Part shown: one piece after another, positions 16,154 to 26,000 of the stretch
Layout of the letters: the number at the start of each line of letters is the position of its first letter
Position numbering within the stretch: the first letter of the stretch is position 1
Origin: Variovorax paradoxus
GTDB taxonomy: Bacteria; Pseudomonadota; Gammaproteobacteria; Burkholderiales; Burkholderiaceae_C
Assembly: GCF_024734665.1 (NCBI RefSeq)
Contig: NZ_CP102931.1
Span: 1,114,001 to 1,178,000, forward strand
DNA length: 64,000 nt
Direction of reading: 5' to 3'
The notes under the pieces: generated by a model
What the model was told of the DNA's origin: nothing
What the model saw: the letters and a program-made list of their open reading frames with translations, nothing else
The model's database searches: none
Translations under genes and position numbers: made by a program

Positions 16154-17035
16154 ATGTCGCAGCCAGACCTCGCCGATTCCGAAGACACCCTGCCGCCGCT
16201 CTCACGGCATGCCGTGCATGTCTTCGGCGAACGAGGCGTTGGGCCCGAAGGCGTGGTGCGTGACGACACCCTGGCGGCCGAGGTGCCGGTCGCGCTGGTG
16301 TTCAACGGCGTCTCGCACGCCGTGATGATGGCCACGCCACAAGACCTCGAAGCCTTTGCGCTCGGCTTCGCGCTGAGTGAAGGCATCCTCGACACCGCCG
16401 CCGATTGCCGAGGCATCGAAGTGCAGACGGTCGATGCCTCCGATGCCGGATTGCCCGAAGGCATGCCCGGCATCGAGGTGCAGCTTGAAATTTCCACCCG
16501 CAGCTTCGAACGCCTGAAAGACCGCCGCCGCAGCCTTGCCGGCCGTACAGGCTGCGGCGTATGTGGCGTCGAGAGCTTCGCGGGGCTCGATCTCTCGCCG
16601 CAGCGCGTGCCGCAACGCGACTGGATCGAACGCGTCGACCTGGCGGCAGTGCTGCGCGCCTTCGCCGCCATGTCGCCGCGCCAGATCCTCAACGCCGAAG
16701 CCGGTGCGATCCATGCCGCAGCGTGGGCCACGGTCGACGGCGAACTCACCGACCTGATGGAAGACGTCGGCCGCCACAACGCACTCGACAAGCTGCTCGG
16801 CAAGCTCGCGCTGGCGGGGCGCCTTGAGGAGCCGGGTTTCGTGCTGATGTCCAGCCGCGGCAGCCATGAGCTCGTACGCAAGTGCGCGCGCCTCGGCATT
16901 GCGGCGATGGCGACCATCTCTGCGCCGACCTCGATGGGTGTGCGCATGGCCGAGCTTTGCGGCTTGCGTTTCTGGGGGCTGTGCCGCGCGCCGCGTGGTG
17001 TGCTTTATGCCGATGGGCGACGCAACGGCAATTGA
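16154..17035 (+). CDS. fdhD: Formate dehydrogenase accessory sulfurtransferase FdhD
   Basis: A 293-residue FdhD protein. The catalytic CxxC is in GRTGCGVCGVE (C134, C137). Other family blocks are AVMMATPQDLEAFALGFALSEG, ILNAEAGAIHAAAW, EDVGRHNALDKLLG and SSRGSHELVRK. FdhD takes sulfur from a cysteine desulfurase and transfers it to the molybdenum cofactor before its insertion into formate dehydrogenases. The ATG at 16154 has GGAG five bases upstream; an in-frame ATG at 16130 lacks one. The product probably serves both the adjacent YdeP-type enzyme and the selenoprotein formate dehydrogenase at 44.7-47.7 kb. Confidence 0.95.
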   Translation: MSQPDLADSEDTLPPLSRHAVHVFGERGVGPEGVVRDDTLAAEVPVALVFNGVSHAVMMATPQDLEAFALGFALSEGILDTAADCRGIEVQTVDASDAGLPEGMPGIEVQLEISTRSFERLKDRRRSLAGRTGCGVCGVESFAGLDLSPQRVPQRDWIERVDLAAVLRAFAAMSPRQILNAEAGAIHAAAWATVDGELTDLMEDVGRHNALDKLLGKLALAGRLEEPGFVLMSSRGSHELVRKCARLGIAAMATISAPTSMGVRMAELCGLRFWGLCRAPRGVLYADGRRNGN

Positions 17036-17093
17036 GGCTTCGCGAGTCGCGATAGGGTGAATGTGATTGGCGGCCGTGAGCGTTCGACCGCAC

Positions 17094-17129
17094 GAAATTG
17101 ACAACAAGTTGCCGATTCTTGTTAATTTC
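17094..17129. repeat. Bulged inverted repeat downstream of fdhD
   Basis: GAAATT, a GAC bulge and AACAAG pair with CTTGTT and AATTTC across a nine-base loop. It sits in the AT-rich 190-bp gap between fdhD and the TpsB gene. It may end the fdhD transcript or be part of the tps promoter; no T-run follows. Confidence 0.35.
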
Positions 17130-17143
17130 AATGCCGAAAACCA

Positions 17144-17160
17144 ATGCAACGATGTTGCAT
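17144..17160. promoter_or_regulatory. Perfect 7-bp dyad upstream of the tps locus
   Basis: ATGCAAC, GAT, GTTGCAT is a perfect inverted repeat 66 bp before the first possible TpsB start, a suitable size and place for a regulator operator. Confidence 0.4.
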
Positions 17161-17223
17161 ATCTAACGGAAATTCCAAGAATTCTCTAAGTCACGTTTGG
17201 CCACATATGTGCAGCCAAACGCC

Positions 17224-17280
17224 GCATGAAAATCCGCGCCCGCAACGTATTCCTCGTTGCATTAGTTCGGATTTTCATGC
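17224..17280. repeat. Nested double hairpin over the TpsB translation start
   Basis: A perfect 13-bp outer stem (GCATGAAAATCCG at 17224-17236 with its complement at 17268-17280) encloses a perfect 6-bp inner stem (GCAACG 17242-17247, CGTTGC 17255-17260) with a seven-base loop. Each outer arm contains an in-frame ATG (17226 and 17277). In mRNA this would bury both candidate starts. Confidence 0.75.
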
Positions 17281-19043
17281 TCCCTTTTCCACGCTCTTGC
17301 GCGCCGCAATTGCTGCGCGCCATGCCTGTTGTCTGCCTGCTGCTGGGCGCGTCGTCAGGCGCCTTCGCGCAAGCCAACCCTTCGGCTCCCGATCCCTTCG
17401 TCGAGCAACTGCGTCAGCAGGAGCGTGAGCGTGCCTTGCGTGAGCAGCAAGAGAAGTCGGTCGACAGCCGCCTGCAGGAGGCGGCGAAGATCGAACCAGG
17501 CCGTGTGCCCGAGGCAGAGTCTCCATGCTTTCGTATTGATCGTCTTGTGCTTTCGGGAGAGCGCTCGGCAGATTTTCAGTGGGCGTTGGAAGCTGCCGCC
17601 GGCCTCGAGGCGAACGACAGTCCCCTCGGCCGCTGCCTGGGCACGCAGGGCGTCAACGTCGTCATGGCTCGCCTCCAGCAAGCCGTCATCGCCAGCGGTT
17701 TTGTCACCACTCGCGTGCTGGCTGCGCCGCAGGATCTGGCTACCGGCACCCTGACATTCACCCTAGTTCCGGGGCGTATCGCGGCCATCCGCGCCACAGA
17801 CGATTCGAGCACCCGTTTGGGCAGCAATCGCTTGCTGCTTCTGAGCGCCATCCCCGCCCGCCCCGGCGATCTGCTCAACCTGCGCGATATCGAGCAAGGC
17901 CTGGAGAACCTCAAGCGTGCGCCCACCGCCGAAGCCGACGTCAAGATCGAGCCCTCGACTGCGCCCGACGCCCGTCCCGGCGACAGCGACCTCGTTGTCA
18001 AGTACACGCAAGCCCGCATGCTGCGCGGCACCCTGAGCCTGGACGACAGCGGCACCGAAGCTACCGGCAAGTACCAGGCCGGTGCCACAGCTTCGGTCGA
18101 CAACCTCGTCGGCCTCAACGACCTTTTCTACATCAACGCCAACCACAGCATCGACGGGCACGTGCTGGGCAACCCGCGCCGCGGCACCGAGGGCCAGACC
18201 GTCCACTACTCGCTGTCTTGGGGCTACTGGCTGCTGGGCTTCACTGCATCGAACAGTCAGTACCAGCAGACCGTGGCCGGCTTGAATCAAGACTACATCT
18301 ACGCCGGCAAGACCAACAACGCCGAGGTCAAGCTTTCGCGCCTGATCCACCGCGACCAGCGCCGCAAGACCACTCTCGCGATCCGCGCCTTGCGCCGCGA
18401 GTCACGCAGCTTCATCGACGACACCCAGATCGAGAACCAGCATCGCGTTGTCGGCGGCTGGGAGGCCAGCCTGAGCCACAAGGAGTTCGTCGGCGAGGCC
18501 ACGCTGGATGGCACTTTCGCGTTCCGTCAGGGCACAGGTGCCTTCGGTGCCAAGCGAGCACCCGAGGAGGCCTTCGACGAAGGTACCAGCCGCTTCCGGC
18601 TCATGACGGCCGATGTGAGCCTCAACGCGCCTTTCAAGATCGGCGAGCAGAAGTTGCGCTACGCAGGCCAGTGGCGTGCGCAGTGGAACCAGACCCAGCT
18701 CACGTCGCAGGACCGCTTCGGCATCGGCGGGCGCTACACAGTGCGCGGCTTCGACGGCGAGACCAGCCTGCTCGGTGAGCGGGGCTGGGTGCTGCGCAAC
18801 GACATCGGTTGGGCTGTGGGGCAGAGCGGGGCCGAGCTCTATGTCGGCATCGACTACGGCCACGTGGGCGGCAAGTCCGTCGAGTGGCTGTTGGGCAATC
18901 ACCTGGCGGGCGGCGTGATCGGCGTGCGTGGGGCATGGAAGGGGCTGAACTACGACGTCTTCATCGGCGCTCCGATCAGCAAGCCCGAGGGATATCGCAC
19001 GGCCAAGGTAACGACGGGGTTCAACCTCAACTTCAGTTTTTGA
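17226..19043 (+). CDS. TpsB outer-membrane transporter (ShlB/FhaC/HecB family)
   Basis: A 605-residue Omp85-superfamily protein. An N-terminal signal peptide ends near GAFAQ (about residue 49 from the first ATG), followed by a charged helix (residues about 58-80), POTRA regions (about 100-260) and a 16-strand barrel ending in Phe (NFSF). The transport motif VRGFDGE is at residues 506-512. TpsB proteins export their TpsA partner across the outer membrane. The start is uncertain: 17226 and 17277 both lie in a strong hairpin and neither has a clear ribosome-binding site. The longer form has an atypically long signal region. The partner TpsA begins about 1 kb downstream, after a lipoprotein gene. 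Confidence 0.92.
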   Translation: MKIRARNVFLVALVRIFMLPFPRSCAPQLLRAMPVVCLLLGASSGAFAQANPSAPDPFVEQLRQQERERALREQQEKSVDSRLQEAAKIEPGRVPEAESPCFRIDRLVLSGERSADFQWALEAAAGLEANDSPLGRCLGTQGVNVVMARLQQAVIASGFVTTRVLAAPQDLATGTLTFTLVPGRIAAIRATDDSSTRLGSNRLLLLSAIPARPGDLLNLRDIEQGLENLKRAPTAEADVKIEPSTAPDARPGDSDLVVKYTQARMLRGTLSLDDSGTEATGKYQAGATASVDNLVGLNDLFYINANHSIDGHVLGNPRRGTEGQTVHYSLSWGYWLLGFTASNSQYQQTVAGLNQDYIYAGKTNNAEVKLSRLIHRDQRRKTTLAIRALRRESRSFIDDTQIENQHRVVGGWEASLSHKEFVGEATLDGTFAFRQGTGAFGAKRAPEEAFDEGTSRFRLMTADVSLNAPFKIGEQKLRYAGQWRAQWNQTQLTSQDRFGIGGRYTVRGFDGETSLLGERGWVLRNDIGWAVGQSGAELYVGIDYGHVGGKSVEWLLGNHLAGGVIGVRGAWKGLNYDVFIGAPISKPEGYRTAKVTTGFNLNFSF

Positions 19044-19113
19044 GGAGGACGCACCACCAGAGAAATACCGACAGCACACCCCGCAAATCCAATCAACAGA
19101 TCACACAAGATTC

Positions 19114-19956
19114 ATGAAAAACAAGATTCTCCTTTCGCTCTCATTGCTGTCACTTGGCCTGCTTCACGCATGCGGTGGAGGCAGCGGCAGTGGTGGCGCC
19201 GCGCCGATGGCCGTTGCTCCGCTCGGCGCTGCATCGGGGGCGGCGGGGCCAACTGACACAACTCCCGCAAACGCGGACTCCGGTTCCGTATCGGCATCAT
19301 TCGCTCGCGGCGAGCGCGCGCGCTATCTGCTGCTCGGTGTCGGCGCCCAGTCGTTCGGCGTCCTGTCGCAAAGCGAGCAGGCAGCCAGCGGTGCAATGAC
19401 CCGCCTGAACGACAACACGCTGACGGGATCGAGCGCGACGAAAGAAATCAACGGCGATGCGAACTTCGCAATCGGCCGCTGGGCCGTCGGCATGGTCACG
19501 CGCAACTCGGGCGCGGAGACCCTGACGGGAGCGGACAACCGCGCGTACCACTACGTCGCCCTGAACGAGCTGAAGGCTCTGCCTGCAAGCGGAAACACCA
19601 CCTGCGACGCCGGCGTCTTCACCAGCCCCACGTATGTGGGCGGCGGCAGTGGGACCGCAGTCAACAGCGGTGCCGCAACCGGGTCTTCCACCCTGGCATT
19701 CGGCAGCGAGGGTGCAGTCGTCGCAGGAGCTGTGAAGGTGACGGTCGGCGATGCCGTCGGAACGGTGAATTTCGACACCAAGGTCAAGTCGCCCTCCAGC
19801 ACGGCGGTTACGGGCAGTTTCCTCAGCGCTGGCCCGGGCGCCGGCATCACGTTGGGTGATCACGGCAGCAATGCCTATGCGATTGCGGTGGGCTATGCGG
19901 CAACGCTCCCTTCCGGCGCGCGGTACATGGGCGTCGCGAAATTCCGCTGCGCTTGA
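19114..19956 (+). CDS. Lipoprotein between TpsB and TpsA, unknown function
   Basis: A 280-residue protein with a lipoprotein signal peptide (lipobox LLHAC, Cys about residue 20) and a Gly/Ser/Ala-rich linker. The remainder is dominated by beta-strand-like segments (SLSA-poor N-part, then VKVTVGDAVGTVNFDTKVK, SSTAVTGSFL, YAIAVGYAATLPSG, MGVAKFRCA). The pattern of short strands around a repeated VTG(S)F-type motif recalls the small barrel of transferrin-binding-protein-like surface lipoproteins, but I cannot assign it. It lies 70 bp after tpsB and 91 bp before tpsA, so a role as a third component of the secretion system is inferred from position only. Confidence 0.8.
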   Translation: MKNKILLSLSLLSLGLLHACGGGSGSGGAAPMAVAPLGAASGAAGPTDTTPANADSGSVSASFARGERARYLLLGVGAQSFGVLSQSEQAASGAMTRLNDNTLTGSSATKEINGDANFAIGRWAVGMVTRNSGAETLTGADNRAYHYVALNELKALPASGNTTCDAGVFTSPTYVGGGSGTAVNSGAATGSSTLAFGSEGAVVAGAVKVTVGDAVGTVNFDTKVKSPSSTAVTGSFLSAGPGAGITLGDHGSNAYAIAVGYAATLPSGARYMGVAKFRCA

Positions 19957-20047
19957 GGTCGTGATTTCGGGGCCGGGGTGACCGTATTGCGACGGTTATC
20001 GCCGGCCTTGATTCGAGTTTGGGTTTCCGAGCCACCAGGGAGAAAAA

Positions 20048-23000
20048 ATGAACAAGCATCTTTACCGGATCATCTTCAACGCCGCGCGCGGCATGCGCAT
20101 GGTGGTTCAGGAAACGGCGGCCAGCATCGGGAAGGGCGCTACCAAGGGCACGCCCGGGACCACAGGAAGGACCACGGCTGCAGTGGCGCTCTTCGGCGTG
20201 CTGGTTGCGGGAGCCGTTCGCGCGCAAATAGTCGGCGCGCCCAACGTTCCGGGCAATCTTCAACCGACCGTGCTGGTAGCGCCCAACGGCGTGCCGCTCG
20301 TCAACATCCAGACGCCTTCGGCAGCAGGTGTGAGCCGCAACGTCTACAACCAGTTCGACGTGATGCGCAATGGAGCCATCCTGAACAACAGCCGCGTGAA
20401 TGTGCAGACACAACTCGGCGGAATCGTTCAGGGCAACCCATGGCTAGCCAGGGGCCCTGCGCGCGTCATCCTCAATGAAATCAATGGTGGCAACCCGACG
20501 CAGTTGCGTGGCTATGTGGAGGTGGGTGGACCGCGGGCAGAGGTGATCATTGCCAATCCGGCGGGCATCTCCGTCAATGGCGGCGGATTCATCAACGCAT
20601 CGCGGGCAACGCTGACCACCGGCGTGCCGCAGTTCAATGCGTCGGGTGGGCTCGACAGTTTCCTCGTACGCAACGGCACCGTCGGTATCGAAGGTGCGGG
20701 GCTCGATGCAAGCAGGACGGACTACGCGGCGATCCTTGCGCGGGCCGTGCAGGTCAACGCGGGCATCTGGGCGAGCGAGCTCAAGGTGGTCACGGGTGCC
20801 AATAACGTCAGCGCCGACCATGGCAGCGTCACACCCGTTGCAGGCACTGGGCCCTCACCTGCTTTCGCGCTCGATGTCGCTGCGCTGGGCGGCATGTACG
20901 CCCAGAAAATCACTCTCATCGGCACCGAGGCGGGGCTTGGCGTGCGCAATGCGGGCAACGTCGGTGCGGGTGCAGGCGGTCTTGTCGTGACGGCGCAAGG
21001 GCGACTGGAGAACACAGGGACGTTCGAGGGGCCGAGGGTCGAGCTCGACAGCAGCGCGGGCATCGACAACCGCGGCGGCACCATCCGGCAGACCAGCATG
21101 GCCGGCCTCACGATCGATTCACCGGTGTTGAGCAACACGAACGGCGGTGTGATCGGCGAGGAGCCTTTGACACCAACAACCGGCGCGGGCGGTACGGCAA
21201 GCACCGGTGGCACGGCGGCCGCCTCGAATCCATCCAATCCGAGCGCAGGTGCAGCCAGCGTTGGCGCATCGCAGGTCCCGTCTTATGTCCCGCCATCCCC
21301 CGGCATCATCACCGCCGCCGACACGATCCAGAACGACGGCGGGCGCATCTACGCGGGTGGCCCCATCACGCTCAAGACCCCGCAGATCAACAACGCGGGC
21401 GGTACGCTCAACGTGGCCACCATGGCCGTGTCCGGTTCCAGCTTCAGCAACGCCGGCGGCACGCTCAACGTCAGCCAGAGCTTCGGTGCGAACGTCGGCC
21501 GTCTCGACAACACGGGCGGCAAGCTGAATGCGGGTAGCCTGCACATCGCCACGGGTGGCGATCTGATCAACGTGGATGGCACGTTCACCAGCGGCAGCGA
21601 TGCGAGCCTTGTGGTCGGCGGGACGGCTGACAACACGCGCGGAACTGTTTCGGCCACGGGTCGTTTGACGGCCAACGTAACGAAGGCCGTGAACAACAGC
21701 TCCGGCACGCTGGTCGCCAACCAAGGCCTGACACTCAGCGCTGGCGCGCTGGACAACAGCAAGGGCAGCATCCAGTCGGTGAATGCGGGCGCGCAGCTCG
21801 ATGTCGCCAATCAGCTGACGAATACAGGCGGTGCGATCGGCGCGGGGACCGACCTTTCTGTGAGAGCGGGAGCGCTCGGCACCAGTGGAACGATTCGCGC
21901 CGGTAACGACGCCACGCTCGCGGTTGACGGCGCGCTCGTCAACGACGGCCGCATTACCGCGGGCCGCAACACCGCAATTAGCGCCGGCAGCTTCGCGTCG
22001 GGCAGTGCCAGCGTGCTCGGTGCTGGCGTGCTGAACGACAGCAAGATGGGTGCCGCCGGCGACCTGAGCGTCACGGCATCAGGCAGGTTGACTGCCAATG
22101 GAACGAACCTTGCCGCCGGCAATGCAGCGTTGCAAGGCGCCAGCATCGACCTGTCGAAGAGCCAGACCAGCGCAGCGAACATAGCCATCACGGCGACGCA
22201 GGGCGACGTCAGCACCAGCGACAAGGCAAAGGTACTGACGCCGGGCACCCTGAGCATCGTCGCCAACGCCCGGGCAGGCCAGACCCTGGTCAACGACGCC
22301 GGTGCGCTCAATGCCGGCCGGCTCCACCTGCAGGCCTCGAACATCGCCAACACCCATGGCGGCGAGATCTTGCAGACGGGGGCCGATGCGACCACCGTGG
22401 CCGTCTCCGGCACCTTGAACAACGATGGCGGGCGCATCGCCGGCAACAGCCACGACTTGAGTCTGAGCGCGGCCACGCTCAGCAGCGTGGGCGGCAAGAT
22501 CGAGCATGCGGGTGCAGGTACCTTGCGCATGACGGGCGGCAGCTACAACGGAGCGGGCGGCCAGATCACCGGCAATGGCGCACTGGTTGTCGACCTGAGC
22601 GATGGCTTCGCACAAGACAACGGCCGAACCGTCGCAAAGCAGATCACCATCGATGCCGGTTCGTTGAGCAATCGGGGCGGCAAGGTCTTCGGAACTTCGC
22701 TGTCGGTCGACACCCGCGGAGGCGAACTGGACAACAGTGCCAAGGGCACCATGGCCGCGACGGAAGCGGTCGTGCTCAGGTCGGGAGCACTGAACAACGA
22801 TGCAGGCTTGATCCAGTCGGGCGGTTCGCTGCACATCGACACGAACAGCCAGGTCCTGACCAACACCAATGCGGCCGGCTACCGGACCCAACCCGCAGAC
22901 CTGGCCGGAGGCATCGTGAGCGGCGGCACGCTCGACCTGAAAACAGGCGACGTCAAGAATGTGGCGGGCTCCATCGGATCGAAGGGGGCTTTGACGGCTG

Positions 23001-26000
23001 ATACCCAGGCCTTCACGAACACCGATGGCGTACTCATGGGCGGCCAGCCCGCCGCTCTTGGTGCAGACGGCAAGATGCGCAGTGGCACAGGCGGCGTGTT
23101 CCTGAACGCAAAGTCTTTCAGCGGCGATGGTCAGATCATTTCCGCCAACGACCTGGGCATCGCACTTGTGCAGGACGTCACGAACAACGCAAGCATCGGC
23201 GTCAATGGCAACCTGAGCTATGTCACCGCCGGCAAGTTCACGAACAACACGAAGCTGCTGGCGGGGCGAACGCTCACGGTGGGCGGAAGCAGTGTCGACA
23301 ACACTGCCGGTGCCGAGATGTCGGGCGGCGACACCATCGTCAACGCCGCGACAAGGTTGACCAATCGAGGCTTGATCGACAGCCAGGGATCGACGCAAAT
23401 CGACTCAGGCGCGCTGAACAACGTCGGCACGGGCCGCATCTACGGCAACGCCGTGTCTGTCGCGGCCGGCACGCTCGACAACTACGCCGAGACTGTCGGC
23501 GGCGTGACCAGGGCCGGGGCCATCGCGGCGCGCGAGACGCTGAACATCGGTGCCGGCACCGTCAGCAACCGCGAGCACGCGCTGATCTTCAGCGGCGGCC
23601 TGGGCGCCAAGGCCATGAACATCGGCGGCAAGCTCAACGGGAACCGCGAAGCAACGACGAGCGGCGGTGTCTTGAGCAACCTGAGCGCGCGCATCGAGTC
23701 GTTGGGCGGCATGACCATCTCGATGGGGCAGATCGACAACCTCGACACGCACATCAAGCTCGGGCCGCAGACGACGACCAGGCAGTTCTCCAGAACCATC
23801 GGCGTGGAAGGCATCGGCCATTTCAAGCCGGAAGATGTTGCCTACACACCGGGCAAGCCCAACCTCGCGATACGCAACCCCGACGGCAGCTGGAGGCCCG
23901 CCAACGGCCATGTCTGGGGCCTCTGGGACAAAACCGTCGTCATGACGACCGACACGGCCATCGATGCCGATCCCGCAGCCATCGTCGCTGGCAGGGACAT
24001 GGCCCTCAACGGTGGTGGGCTGAACCGTGACAGCAAGATCACAGCCGGCGGCGTGCTGACGGCGCCCGGCATCAGGAACGAGGCATTGCAAGGCGAGGTC
24101 ACGACGCAGACGGCTTCCATCGTGCATTGGCGCGCCACCAAACGGGAACCCGACATCATCGAACCCGTGTCGAGAGTGAGCAAGGACGTCGGTGCCTACG
24201 AGAAAACCGGCAACCTCAACGCCACCCGGGGTTACGACGCAGGCAAGCCCGCCAGCGGAGCGAACGGCGGCAACGGCAATGTCACCATCGTCGAAGTGCC
24301 GGCCAACGTCGGTGCGGTCGTGAAAACCGATGGCCGCAGCAACCCCGGCGTCGGTGCCAGCCAAGCCATCCCGATGGTCGTGCGCACCAGCGCCCCTCGC
24401 GTTGACATCCCACGGGCCAGCCTGTTCAACCTGAATGGCGGCCCACAAGGCTATCTTGTCGAGACCGACCCGCGCTTTGCCAACTACCGCAACTGGCTCA
24501 GCAGCGACTACCTGCTCAGCGGCCTTGGCCTCGACCCCAACAACACCCTCAAGCGCTTGGGCGACGGCTTCTACGAGCAAAAGCTCATTCGCGAGCAGGT
24601 CGCACAGCTCACGGGCTATCGCTACCTGGGTGGCTACTACAGCGACGAAGAGCAGTACACGGCACTCATGAACAACGGGGCAACCTTTGCCGGGCAGTAC
24701 GGCTTGCGCCCCGGCATTGGCCTGTCGGAGGCCCAGATGGCCCAGCTCACCAGCGACATCGTCTGGCTGGTGGAACAGACCGTGACGCTGCCCGACGGAA
24801 GCACCCGGAACGTGCTGGCGCCGCAGCTGTACGCGCGTGTACGGCCCGGCGACATCGACGGTTCGGGCGCGCTGCTGAGCGCCGATGCCACCGTCATCAA
24901 GGGCGACGGCAACCTCATGAATACAGGCACCATCGCCGGGCGCACGCTGGTCAGGATCGACAAGGACAACGTAAACAACCTCGGCGGACGCATCGCGGGT
25001 GGCGACCTGGCCATTCACGCCAGGACCGACCTCAACAACATCGGAGGAAGCATCACGGCTGGCGACGTCGCTGCCTTGACGGCCGGCCGCGACATCAACA
25101 TTCGCAGCACAACCCAGACCGATGGGTCCAACAAAAACGCGGACCGTATCGCTGGCCTCTATGTGACGAACCCGGGCGGCACACTGGTTGCCAGTGCAGG
25201 CCGCGATGTGAATCTGATCGGCGGGATCATCTCCAATCAAGGCACTGGCGGCTACACCTCGATCACGGCGAAGAACGACATCAACCTGGGAACAGTGACC
25301 GAGACGCGGGTGATGTTGGGTTCCAGTGTGAGCACGTCGATGGCGATGGCCAATTCACAGGAGCTCGGGAGCACCATTTCCACGAACGGCACTACGGTGC
25401 TGAAGGCTGGGCGTGACGTCAACGCGCGGCAGGCCATTGTGGATGCCGGCAAGAGCCTGCTGGCCGTGCACGCGGATCGCGACATCAATATCGAGGCGGG
25501 CGAGACCAGAGCTACTGGCAGTTACTCCGCGCAATGGACGGACAAGAAAACCTTCAGTCGCACAAACAACAACCTCTTTCGCAGCTTCGACGCGATGACG
25601 AGTGTGGGCAGCAAGTTCTCTGGCGGACTTGTCTCTCTTGGCGCGAAGAACGACATCAACGTCATCGGGTCCAGCCTCAGCGGCAAGGACGGCGTTGCCG
25701 TGATAGCGCAAGGCAATCTAACGATTGTCGAGGGACGAAATACCTCAAACGCCGGCTATCAACTGAGTCAACAGAAGAGAGGGATCAGCCCACTCGGTGC
25801 CGCCATGGGGTTTGTGATGCCCTCCGGAAGAGCGACAGCCACAGGCAGCGAGATCAGCTCCGACACCGCCGCGCCCAGCACCATCTCCAGCAGCAACGGA
25901 GGCATCCTGCTGCAGGGAAACAGCAGCGTCTTCCTCCAGGGCGTGCAGGTAGATGCAGCCAAGGATGTCGCGATCAAAGGCGGCAACGTGGTCATCCAGG

